13,833 bases of DNA from an uncultured Succinivibrio sp. (GCA_900770725.1 CAAGLL010000044.1:1-13833), one strand, 5' to 3'; positions 7,227 to 13,799 are shown, counted from the first letter of the stretch. Numbers and translations are program-made. Notes: generated from the letters alone by a model not told the origin.

Positions 7227-7781
7227 ATGCCGTTTTCATTTGAAAAGACGCCCTTTGAAGGACTCGTGGTCGTGGGGCTCAAGCGCTTTCCAGACAGCCG
7301 CGGGAACTTCTGCGAGCTCTTCAAGGACACCGACTTCAAGGAGGCAGGGATCACGGCCTCCTTCTGCCAGGACAACCTCTCGCGCTCATCCCGCGGCGTG
7401 GTGCGCGGTATGCACTACCAGGCAAGGCCCCACGCCCAGGCCAAGCTCGTCTGCTGCCTTGAGGGCCGCATCCTCGATGCGGCAACCGATCTGCGCATAG
7501 GCTCCCCCACCTTCCTCAAGACCTTCATGGCTGAGCTCAGCCCTGAAAACGCCAAGGCGCTGTTCATCCCCGGGGGCTTCGCGCACGGCTTTGCCGCGCT
7601 CGAGGATAGCCTGGTGCTCTACAAGGCCGCAGGCGCCTACTGCCCGCAAGCCGAGCGGGGCTTCCGCTATGATGATCCCAAGGCGGCCATCCCCTGGGAT
7701 CTGCCATTTGAACCGATACTCTCACAGAAGGACGCCGCGCGCGGCGCCCTCGACCTGAACCTTATTGCCAAGGAGGCTTGA
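7227..7781 (+). CDS. rfbC: dTDP-4-dehydrorhamnose 3,5-epimerase
   Basis: 184-residue cytoplasmic RmlC-type cupin epimerase. It converts dTDP-4-keto-6-deoxy-D-glucose to dTDP-4-keto-L-rhamnose, the third step of dTDP-L-rhamnose synthesis. Visible family motifs: FPDSRGNFCELF (21-32), QDNLSRSSRGVVRGMHYQ (48-65) with the catalytic base H63, AQAKLV (70-75), DLRIGSPTF (88-96), IPGGFAHGF (114-122), Y132 as likely acid, and SQKDA (166-170) with the His-partner Asp at 169. The frame is open 34 codons further upstream, but GGAGG five bases before the ATG at 7227, homology beginning there, and the promoter inside the extension all favour this start. Its stop overlaps the rfbB start by one base. Residue pattern and length (about 180-185) are normal. 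Confidence 0.95.
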   Translation: MPFSFEKTPFEGLVVVGLKRFPDSRGNFCELFKDTDFKEAGITASFCQDNLSRSSRGVVRGMHYQARPHAQAKLVCCLEGRILDAATDLRIGSPTFLKTFMAELSPENAKALFIPGGFAHGFAALEDSLVLYKAAGAYCPQAERGFRYDDPKAAIPWDLPFEPILSQKDAARGALDLNLIAKEA

Positions 7782-8788
7782 TGAGGATCCTCGTGACCGG
7801 CGGCTGCGGCTTCATCGGCAGCGCCTTCATCCGCATGGTGCTCAAGGAGCATCCTGATGTCTCCGTCACCAACCTCGACGCGCTCACCTACGCGGCAAAC
7901 CCGGGGAACCTCGAGGGCATCGCCGAGGGCCCGCGCTACCGCTTCGTCCATGGCGACATCAGGAGCAAGTCCGACGTGGCGCAGGCGATGGACGGCTGCA
8001 CCCATGTCGTGAACTTTGCCGCCGAGACCCACGTCGACCGCTCGCTCGACAGCCCCGAGCTTTTCGAGGAGGTAAACGCCTGCGGCACCGCGGTGCTGCT
8101 CGCCGAGGCCTCAAGGCGCAAGATCCAGCGCTTCTTGCAGATCTCAACTGACGAGGTCTACGGGACGCTCGGGCCTGGCGACCACCCGTTCACCGAGGAT
8201 CTGCCGCCCTGCCCTAGCTCGCCGTATTCGGCGAGCAAGGCCGCGGCCGACCTCATGGCCCTCGCCTTCCGCCGCTCCTTCGATCTTCCCGTGGTGATCA
8301 CCCGCTGCTCGAACAACTACGGCCCCAGGCAGGATCCCGAGAAGCTCATACCGTTCTTCATCTCAAGGCTGATGGAGGGGAAGAATCTGCCGCTCTACGG
8401 CGACGGCATGCAGGTGCGCGACTGGATCCACGTCGAGGATCACTGCCGAGGCGTCTGGCTTGCCCTGACCCGCGGTCGGGACGGTAGGATCTACAACCTG
8501 GGCGCCACCTGCGAGAAACGCAACATTGAGATTGCCCATGCCATACTCAAGAGCTTCGGCCTAGGCGATGATCGCATCGCCCACGTCAGGGACCGCCCGG
8601 GCCACGATCGCCGCTACGCCATGGACTCCTCGCGCGCCCGCGATGAGCTTGGCTTTGAGCCGCAGGTTGCATTCAGCGACGGCATAGCCAGGAGCGTCGA
8701 ATGGTACCGCAACCACCAGGAGTGGATGGCGCAGGCACGTCAGAGGCTCGCCTCGTTCGGGCTTTCGCGCCAGCAGCAGGGGATCTGA
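7781..8788 (+). CDS. rfbB: dTDP-glucose 4,6-dehydratase
   Basis: 335-residue NAD+-dependent extended SDR enzyme converting dTDP-D-glucose to dTDP-4-keto-6-deoxy-D-glucose, the step before RfbC. Visible are the Rossmann motif TGGCGFIG (6-13), NLDALTYAANPGNL (31-44), catalytic TDE (123-125), YSASK (149-153) with Tyr and Lys, the substrate segment NNYGPRQDPEKLIPFFI (178-194), and VRDWIHVEDH (212-221). A TTG one codon upstream is in frame but abuts the AGGAGG; the ATG at 7781, four bases after it, is the better start. The one-base TGATG overlap with rfbC implies coupled translation. rfbA and rfbD are absent from the window, so they lie elsewhere or the product feeds a different deoxysugar. Confidence 0.95.
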   Translation: MRILVTGGCGFIGSAFIRMVLKEHPDVSVTNLDALTYAANPGNLEGIAEGPRYRFVHGDIRSKSDVAQAMDGCTHVVNFAAETHVDRSLDSPELFEEVNACGTAVLLAEASRRKIQRFLQISTDEVYGTLGPGDHPFTEDLPPCPSSPYSASKAAADLMALAFRRSFDLPVVITRCSNNYGPRQDPEKLIPFFISRLMEGKNLPLYGDGMQVRDWIHVEDHCRGVWLALTRGRDGRIYNLGATCEKRNIEIAHAILKSFGLGDDRIAHVRDRPGHDRRYAMDSSRARDELGFEPQVAFSDGIARSVEWYRNHQEWMAQARQRLASFGLSRQQQGI

Positions 8789-8875
8789 CGGCCTTCCTCT
8801 CCGCAGTCGCGCCGGCTCTGAAAGAGGAGCTAATTATTTAATAGATCAGCATGTTATTCTCGCAGCCTTGAGATA

Positions 8876-8905
8876 GAACATTTTGCCGCCACCGGCAAAA
8901 TGTTC
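8876..8905. repeat. Perfect 13-bp inverted repeat in the rfbB-fliC gap
   Basis: GAACATTTTGCCG (8876-8888) and CGGCAAAATGTTC (8893-8905) are exact complements separated by CCAC. The T and A runs are inside the stem, so neither strand has the usual GC stem plus T run of an intrinsic terminator. It lies between converging genes. The rest of 8789-9040 holds no supportable gene, only tiny open frames. Confidence 0.75.
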
Positions 8906-8975
8906 CATGCAATGCTTGCCTTTGGGCAGCATGCCGGCGGTTCAGATTCGGTGAATGTGGGCGGGCTGAGTTGAT

Positions 8976-9002
8976 AAAGGCCGCAGGATCAGCCTGCGGC
9001 CT
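8976..9002 (-). terminator. Probable terminator of the flagellin gene
   Basis: On the minus strand AGGCCGCAGG and CCTGCGGCCT form a 10-bp stem over a 5-base loop, followed by TTATCAAC. It lies 38 bases past the flagellin stop. A smaller GCGCC/GGCGC dyad (9011-9024) lies between. The T run is short but the stem is strong. Confidence 0.7.
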
Positions 9003-9040
9003 ATTGCCATGCGCCTGCTGGCGCTGGCTACTTTATCCGG

Positions 9041-9994
9041 TTACTGGCCGTTCAGGATCGAGAGCGCGATCTCCGGGCGGGAGTTGGCCTGGGTGAGGAT
9101 CGAGGCCGCGCCCTGCTGGAGGATCTGCTGGGTGGTGAGGTTGGTCGCCTCCTCGGCGTAGTCGGTATCGCGGATGCGCGAGCGCGACTCGCTGACGTTG
9201 GCGCTGATGTTGCTCTGGTTGCGGATGGTCGACTCGAGGCGGTTCTCGATGGCGCCAAGCTCGGCGCGCTTGGAGTCCACGGCGTTGATGAGGTAGTCGA
9301 TGCCGCCTAGCACCGCCTGCGCGCCCGAGTAGGTACTTACGTCGATGCCCTTGCCGTCCTTGTCGTACGAGAAGATGTCGATGAGCTTGTACTCAGTGAC
9401 CTTGCCGTTCTCGTCGGTCAGCGTGTAGGTGGCGGTGCTGCCGGTGCCGTACTCGCCGTTGATGTAGTCGCCGGCAAGCCTTGCCAGCGAGTCGGTCTGC
9501 ATGCCGCGCCTCAGGTCCACCTTGATGATGGCGTTGGGGGCCGGGGAGATCTGGAAACGCGCCACCGAGGCCGCCCCGCTTAATATCTCCTTGCCGGCGA
9601 ACGTGGTGCGGTTGGCGATGCGGCAGATCTCCTCGTTGAGCTGGTCCACCTGCGCCTGGATGGACTTGCGGTCCTCCGAGGTGTTGGTGCCGTTAGCCGA
9701 CTGGATGGCCAGCGTGCGGATCTTCTGGAGCATCGTGGTGATCTCGTCCATGGCGCCTTCGGCGGTCTGGGCGTATGAGATGCCGTTTTGCGCGATGCGG
9801 TTGGTCTCGTCAAGCGAGTTGAGCTCGCGCGTCAAGCGGTCGGAAGTCTGGATCCCGGCAGGATCGTCCTTGGCGCTGTTGATGCGCAGCCCCGTGGAGA
9901 TGCGCTCGTAGGTGGTGTCGAGCTTGGTGGTGGCCTTGCTCAGCGCGTTCTGAGTCTGCAGCGCTGAAATGTTCGTGTGAAGGTAAAGGGACAT
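9041..9994 (-). CDS. fliC: Flagellin
   Basis: 317-residue filament subunit exported by the flagellar type III apparatus. N-terminal D0/D1 motifs are clear (TNISALQTQNALSKA, 7-21; ISTGLRINSAKDDPAGIQ, 32-49; GISYAQTAEGAMDEITTMLQ, 71-90). The C-terminal D1/D0 is also clear (NISANVSESRSRIRDTDYAE, 262-281; QQILQQGAASILTQAN, 289-304). The variable region (about 145-240) is short, so the filament surface domain is small. There is a cysteine at 124 (EEICRIAN) where flagellins usually have Asp or another residue; Cys is rare in flagellins. Start ATG is preceded by GGGAGAGAGAGC. It stands alone, with its own terminator and a leader containing an inverted repeat. It lies next to a chemoreceptor and near deoxysugar genes, but no flagellar assembly genes are in view. 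Confidence 0.96.
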   Translation of the reverse strand: MSLYLHTNISALQTQNALSKATTKLDTTYERISTGLRINSAKDDPAGIQTSDRLTRELNSLDETNRIAQNGISYAQTAEGAMDEITTMLQKIRTLAIQSANGTNTSEDRKSIQAQVDQLNEEICRIANRTTFAGKEILSGAASVARFQISPAPNAIIKVDLRRGMQTDSLARLAGDYINGEYGTGSTATYTLTDENGKVTEYKLIDIFSYDKDGKGIDVSTYSGAQAVLGGIDYLINAVDSKRAELGAIENRLESTIRNQSNISANVSESRSRIRDTDYAEEATNLTTQQILQQGAASILTQANSRPEIALSILNGQ

Positions 9995-10014
9995 GCTCTC
10001 TCTCCCTGCTCAAT

Positions 10015-10036
10015 TGGCGGCACCGATTTGCCGCCA
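10015..10036 (-). promoter_or_regulatory. Inverted repeat in the flagellin leader
   Basis: TGGCGGCA and TGCCGCCA, 8 bp each, flank a 6-base loop about 20 bases before the flagellin start and just 5' of its ribosome-binding site. In RNA it would be a hairpin upstream of GCAGGGAGAG, which contains AGGGA, a core like that of CsrA sites. It could equally be a DNA operator. Confidence 0.45.
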
Positions 10037-10058
10037 TGCCGGCTTTTTGGCAGGGATA

Positions 10059-10074
10059 TGAAAGAAGCGTGCCA
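10059..10074 (-). promoter_or_regulatory. Candidate sigma-54 promoter for flagellin
   Basis: Minus-strand TGGCACG, four bases, then TTTCA matches the sigma-54 consensus TGGCACG-N4-TTGCA except for G to T in the -12 element, a usually important base. Start of transcription would be near 10048, giving a leader of about 50 bases. No good sigma-28 site was found in 9995-10070. Confidence 0.35.
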
Positions 10075-10099
10075 GATCCGGCAGACTGCCGGATCTGGC
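10071..10099 (-). terminator. Strong hairpin after the chemoreceptor gene
   Basis: GCCAGATCCGGCA and TGCCGGATCTGGC form a perfect 13-bp stem with a 3-base loop, 17 bases past the chemoreceptor stop codon. The minus-strand tail ACGCTTCTTTC is only moderately T-rich. It is probably the 3' end of that transcript, and its last bases overlap the candidate flagellin promoter. Confidence 0.6.
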
Positions 10100-10116
10100 T
10101 GAGAGGTATGGGCCGA

Positions 10117-11766
10117 TCAGGCCTTTTGCTGGCCCTCTGGCGCCTTGGCCTTTGCCGGTGCCTCGGTCTTGAACTTGGCAAGCTCCTCGCTCTGGTTGCG
10201 CGACATGCTGCTTAAGAAGGAGATGTTCTTTTGGATCTGGCTTAGGTAGTCGGAGCCGGTCTCGGCCAGATGGTTGATGTCGGCGATGGCGTTGTTGACG
10301 TCGCCGGTCTGGCTTGACTGCATCTGGCAGAAGTTGACGATCTGCTCGCTCATGTCGGAGATCGTGGCGATGGTGCCCATGATCTCCTCGATGGACGAGT
10401 TGGCGCGCGAGCTCTGCTGCACCGACTTCTTCATCTCGTCCTCGCAGCCTGCCATCACCTCGACGGTGTTCTCCACGGCCGCGGTGAGCTTGGTGATGGT
10501 CGCCGAGACCTCCTTTGTCGAGACGGCGGTCTTGTTGGCAAGCTCGCGCACCTCGTCTGCCACGACCGCGAAGCCGCGGCCGTACTCGCCCGAGCGCGCC
10601 GCCTCGATGCTGGCGTTGAGCGCCAGCAGGTTCGTCTGGTCGGCGATGCCCGCGATGGTGTTGGCGATGTCGTTGATCTGAGATCCCATCTGGGCGATGT
10701 TCGAGACGGCGACCGACGAGTCCTTGAGTCGGTCGGCGAGCGTGTGGGTGGTGGTGATGTTCGCCTGCATCGTGCAGCGGCAGGCGTCGGAGTTCTTCTC
10801 GGCGACCTTGACCTCGTTCAGCGTGGACTTGGCGAACTCGGTGACCTTGTTGATGTTCTCCTGCATCGAGGCGGTGGCGTTGGCCACGCTCTCGGCCTTG
10901 CTTTTCTGCGCCGTGAAGTTCTGCACCGTCTGCTGCACGGTGTCGCGGCTCTCCCCCATCACGTCGATGACCTTGTCGGCGTCGGCGCGCATCGTGATGA
11001 CGAAGGTGCGGATAGCGGAGACCATGTCGTGGATCATGCGCCCGAGCGTCCCGTAGCCTGCCATGCCGCGCTCTGAGGAGGCGAGATCGCCCAGGGCTAT
11101 CTTGCGGAAGGTGTCCTGGAGCCTGGCAAACTCGGCGTTGAGCGAGCGGTTGATGCCGTAGATGATGAGCGAGACCACCACGAGCACCACGAGCATCGCG
11201 ATGGTGATGTTGAAGCCCACGCGCTTTAACAGATCAAAGTGCTCGGGGCTCTGGGTGTAGAGCTTGACGACGCCCGCCTGGAGGGTGGAGGCGGCGGAGG
11301 CCGCCGCGCGCAACGCACGGGCGGCGTCATCGCCGCTGCTGCTTGCATACTGCGAGAGCATCGCTTCGATCTGCTGCACTTGGCCCTGCATGGCCGATGC
11401 GGCATCGTGGTCGGGAAGCGCGGCCACGGCGTCCGCGACCTTCTTGGGGATCCAGTTAAGCTGCGAGGCGTCAGGCAGTGCGCCTTCGTTGAGCGTAGCC
11501 TGAATCAGGGCCACGTTGACATCTGAGATCGTCGCGCAGATGAGGTTGCGCTTCTGGACTTGGGCGGTGTAGTCGGAGAGTTGCCCGCGCACCAGCATGA
11601 GGATCGAGATTGAGGAGATCACGAAGATTATCAATGTGACTCCAAAGCCTGCAAAGAGCTTCTGCCTTAAAGTCAGCGCCCCGAAGCGCAACGTTAGGAG
11701 GTTGCGTAGCAGGCTTCCCGCCCTTGTCTGCTGCGCCCCTTTTTGTGTGGCCTTCTCCTGGCTCAT
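10117..11766 (-). CDS. Methyl-accepting chemotaxis protein
   Basis: 549-residue transmembrane chemoreceptor controlling CheA. Cytoplasmic N-terminus (1-36), TM1 (about 37-59), a periplasmic four-helix-bundle-sized sensor (about 60-184), TM2 (about 185-206), HAMP (about 207-258) and signalling coiled coil (about 265-530). The CheA/CheW-binding tip (IAGIADQTNLLALNASIEAA, 371-390, and GRGFAVVADEVRELANKT, 396-413) is intact. The frame is open 36 codons upstream, but AGGAG eight bases before the ATG at 11766 fixes the start. The C-terminus is Lys/Ala-rich (EAPAKAKAPEGQQKA) and lacks an NWETF-type CheR/CheB-tethering pentapeptide. Cysteines at 329 and 331 (ACRC) lie in the signalling helix. Ligand unknown. 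Confidence 0.95.
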   Translation of the reverse strand: MSQEKATQKGAQQTRAGSLLRNLLTLRFGALTLRQKLFAGFGVTLIIFVISSISILMLVRGQLSDYTAQVQKRNLICATISDVNVALIQATLNEGALPDASQLNWIPKKVADAVAALPDHDAASAMQGQVQQIEAMLSQYASSSGDDAARALRAAASAASTLQAGVVKLYTQSPEHFDLLKRVGFNITIAMLVVLVVVSLIIYGINRSLNAEFARLQDTFRKIALGDLASSERGMAGYGTLGRMIHDMVSAIRTFVITMRADADKVIDVMGESRDTVQQTVQNFTAQKSKAESVANATASMQENINKVTEFAKSTLNEVKVAEKNSDACRCTMQANITTTHTLADRLKDSSVAVSNIAQMGSQINDIANTIAGIADQTNLLALNASIEAARSGEYGRGFAVVADEVRELANKTAVSTKEVSATITKLTAAVENTVEVMAGCEDEMKKSVQQSSRANSSIEEIMGTIATISDMSEQIVNFCQMQSSQTGDVNNAIADINHLAETGSDYLSQIQKNISFLSSMSRNQSEELAKFKTEAPAKAKAPEGQQKA

Positions 11767-11812
11767 CAGCAATTCTCCTGAAAAAGCGTGGTCTTCTTCA
11801 TGTTTTAGCAAA

Positions 11813-11820
11813 AGTATAAT
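11813..11820. promoter_or_regulatory. Overlapping divergent -10 elements
   Basis: The plus strand reads TATAAT at 11815-11820, pointing to the small gene on the right. The minus strand reads TATACT across 11818-11813, pointing to the chemoreceptor, 47 bases before its start. Neither has a convincing -35. If both are used, polymerases would compete for the same site. Confidence 0.4.
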
Positions 11821-11858
11821 GCACCAGCCATGCAACCGCCCCGCCTGTGCAGGGCGCA

Positions 11859-12167
11859 ATGCGCGCTTTCTCACATTGGGCGCGGCATCTGGAGATCATT
11901 GATCGGGAGCATGGTCTGCTTAGGATCCTGCACCGCTACGAGGAGCCCCTCCTGGAGCGCCTCGACCGCGTACACGAGGTGGCTGCAAGGACCGAGGCTG
12001 GGATAGTGCGCTCTAACACGATCCTCTTCGGCTGCGACCGCCGTTTTCTGAAGGCAATCGGGTATCTGATCAGGGAAAGGCAGAGGGAAGTTTTAGGAGT
12101 GACTGAAACCACGGCACGAATGCCCGTGCGGCCTGCGGCAGAGGGGCGAGGCATCCAAACCGCATAG
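11859..12167 (+). CDS. Small unrecognised protein, possibly a decayed gene
   Basis: 102 residues from the ATG (106 from an in-frame GTG at 11847). Codons end mostly in G or C as in the neighbouring genes, and the product looks like a soluble, charged, largely helical protein (HLEIIDREHGLLRILHRYEE, then LERLDRVHEVAARTE, then RRFLKAIGYLIRERQREVLG). No family is recognised. It is preceded by a perfect TATAAT about 38 bases upstream and a weak AGGG ribosome-binding site. The frame ends in TAG but remains open for 24 more codons to 12242 with coding-like content, so it may be a truncated or nonsense-mutated gene. A 98-codon frame on the opposite strand is poorer in protein-like features. Confidence 0.4.
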   Translation: MRAFSHWARHLEIIDREHGLLRILHRYEEPLLERLDRVHEVAARTEAGIVRSNTILFGCDRRFLKAIGYLIRERQREVLGVTETTARMPVRPAAEGRGIQTA

Positions 12168-12296
12168 AACGCCCCCGCAGTCCTGCGCCAGTTCATGACG
12201 CTTAAGCTGAAACTCGGATCCTGCTGGTACACAGTGCATTGATTGCATGCACGTCAAGCATGGCAGATTTCTGCGCTCAAGCTTTGCGCATTAGCT

Positions 12297-12791
12297 TCAG
12301 AGTTTTTTTGGCCGTCCAGACCAGACGTAAATTAGCACGGCAGCGATCAAGGCCATGCCCAGCGTTGTCAAGCCGAACACCACCTCTTCGAGCAGGTCTG
12401 CATCAAGCCCTTCACCGCTCAGCGCATGCCCTATGACCTTGCATAGGGCATAGAACGGAGGAAGGAACAAGACCGACAGGACGCCAAAGTACTCAAGAAA
12501 CACCAGGATCGGATGTTCGCCGGCAATCGTGCGGGCCGTGTCTTTGAACACCTTGTCTGCCATCTCCTCCACGGAACGGTAGTTATCCGTCAGGAAAGCA
12601 TGAATATCCTCATCAGAAATCTTTTCAGGATCAATGCCGCACACCTCGGCCATGCGGTTCCGTGCAATGTTCCTTGCCGTGCCCTGCATCATGTTTGACT
12701 TCAAAAAGACAAACAGACGCTCCTCAATGTCACGCGGACGCCCGTGCCTGATGCAGCGCACCGCCCGCCTCGCAAACCCGCAAGCCTTCAT
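12297..12791 (-). CDS. Small two-TM membrane protein coupled to the deaminase-fold gene
   Basis: 164 residues, family not recognised. The N-terminal half (1-92) is soluble and charged, with a basic start (MKACGFARRAVRCIRHGRPR) and an acidic stretch DPEKISDEDIHAF (54-66). Two hydrophobic segments follow, about 95-120 and 136-157, separated by an acidic loop (GEGLDADLLEE). The tail is short and basic (SGRPKKL). The start overlaps the stop of the upstream gene as ATGA, implying translational coupling and a shared function. Internal Met residues at 34-35 are alternative starts, but the overlap favours 12791. Codon and base use are less GC-rich than in the flagellin and pnp regions. A membrane effector or anchor is possible; nothing in the sequence proves it. 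No clear terminator follows. Confidence 0.75.
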   Translation of the reverse strand: MKACGFARRAVRCIRHGRPRDIEERLFVFLKSNMMQGTARNIARNRMAEVCGIDPEKISDEDIHAFLTDNYRSVEEMADKVFKDTARTIAGEHPILVFLEYFGVLSVLFLPPFYALCKVIGHALSGEGLDADLLEEVVFGLTTLGMALIAAVLIYVWSGRPKKL

Positions 12792-13414
12792 AATTCCTTG
12801 GCGACTTCCTTGATGCGCCTGTTCATATAGTCAGAGAGCGAGGTGTCCAGATGGGACTGCGTTTCTGCGAACAGCTTCTGGAGCTTGTCGGAATTGTGGA
12901 AATCATCGACGGCATGGCGTCTGTCATAGCTGCGCTCCGAGTTGCCGCTCATTTTGAACAAGAGGAGCGTGCAGATGCGGATCCCCGGCCTGAGGATCAG
13001 GTCATGAGGGCCGATGTTAGCTATCGCGATGATCTTGTTTCCATGGAAGCCTGGGTTTATGTACTGTGTCAATGCGGCGTTCACGCCGGCGTAGACAAGG
13101 CTATTGCGGTTGGCAATGAGTCCATTCACATTCTGGGGGAGCCGGATCTCCTCGCGCGAATGTCCTATGACCATCTGTCCTGGGCGCAGGCAGTAGCCCT
13201 GCGGCAACTTCGCGAGGTCGACCTGCCTGCACAGGGATGAGCGGTCTGCTTTTTGTGCAAGATCGATCCTCTGCGCACCCGCAGGTTCGTCGATCAAATG
13301 CCCGAGTGTCAGATCTATGCTGCCTGGCTGTATGTTGTCCTCAACCAATGGAGTGATGACCAGATCCCCGCCTGCAAGAAGTTCCCTGATCTGCTTGTCA
13401 TTCAACGTTGGCAT
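12788..13414 (-). CDS. dCTP deaminase/dUTPase-fold protein with altered active site
   Basis: 208 residues. Recognised by IQPGSIDLTLG (28-38), LRPGQMVIGHSREEIRLP (76-93), NRNSLVYAG (102-110), INPGFHGNKIIAIANIGPHD (119-138) and LRPGIRICTLLLFKM (141-155), the dCTP deaminase order. In E. coli Dcd, Ser111, Arg115 and Glu138 form the active site (RSSLARLG; PGWSGCIVLEFYN). Here the aligned residues are N104, Y108 and A130, so deamination is doubtful; it may bind a nucleotide without catalysis. The C-terminal extension (about 160-208) is charged and helical. An in-frame TTG at 13420 is possible, but GAGG eight bases before the ATG at 13414 decides the start. It overlaps the membrane-protein gene by ATGA. 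Fold confidence is high; enzymatic function is unlikely. Confidence 0.82.
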   Translation of the reverse strand: MPTLNDKQIRELLAGGDLVITPLVEDNIQPGSIDLTLGHLIDEPAGAQRIDLAQKADRSSLCRQVDLAKLPQGYCLRPGQMVIGHSREEIRLPQNVNGLIANRNSLVYAGVNAALTQYINPGFHGNKIIAIANIGPHDLILRPGIRICTLLLFKMSGNSERSYDRRHAVDDFHNSDKLQKLFAETQSHLDTSLSDYMNRRIKEVAKEL

Positions 13415-13500
13415 AAGCAAAACCTCATTCCGTCCGGTGCCAAACGCAGCGCCACAGCCTTCAGTTTAGACTGCTAGCGGGATTTTTGCCATTTGAACGC

Positions 13501-13660
13501 TTAAGAATTCAAAAAATTCTCTGCACCGTCAGCGCTCTGTATTACTTCCTCTACTTTTGCATTTCGATGATCGGCCTCAAATGGCCGTGCGGCAAGGCTC
13601 CAGCGCCTTGGCGGCTCTTTAAAATGCGACTTTGACTTCCGCGGGAATGCGGGGGCTTGG
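13501..13660 (-). pseudogene. Possible 3' remnant of an interrupted gene
   Basis: A minus-strand frame ends with TAA at 13501, 86 bases upstream of the deaminase-fold gene. Its last 50 or so codons read like a real protein end (RRWSLAARPFEADHRNAKVE, then EVIQSADGAENFLNS). Further upstream the frame runs into AT-rich repeat DNA where the residues stop looking protein-like. This fits a gene cut by an insertion near 13650-13680, possibly the first member of the same operon. The left boundary is approximate and the family unknown. Confidence 0.3.
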
Positions 13661-13742
13661 AAAACTGGGCTGGATTTTTGCAAAAGTGATCCTTTTTGCA
13701 AAGTTTTTATTATGCAAAACATTGAAATGGCTTGTATAAAAG

Positions 13743-13799
13743 TGCACCTTTTGGTAAAATTGCTCCTAAACATCAACCAGCAAGAAACCAAAAGGTGCA
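13743..13799. repeat. 12-bp inverted repeat before the terminal open frame
   Basis: TGCACCTTTTGG (13743-13754) and CCAAAAGGTGCA (13788-13799) are exact complements 33 bases apart. They may be transposase-binding repeats or an operator for the gene starting at 13807. Confidence 0.65.

Noticed and set aside
8900..8977. 25-codon open frame in the rfbB-fliC gap
   Set aside because: Starts within the palindrome, has no ribosome-binding site and is within chance length.
9011..9024. GCGCC/GGCGC mini-dyads at 4285, 7095, 7173 and 9011 as a dispersed repeat family
   Set aside because: Five- to six-bp GC dyads are expected by chance in such GC-rich DNA and their flanks do not match each other.
11936..12232. 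98-codon minus-strand open frame opposite the small plus-strand gene
   Set aside because: Ser/Arg-rich without structured segments; the plus-strand frame has better codon pattern and an upstream TATAAT.
12234..12252. GTGCAT/ATGCAC inverted repeat after the small gene as a terminator
   Set aside because: Only 6 bp with a 7-base loop and no T run on either strand.
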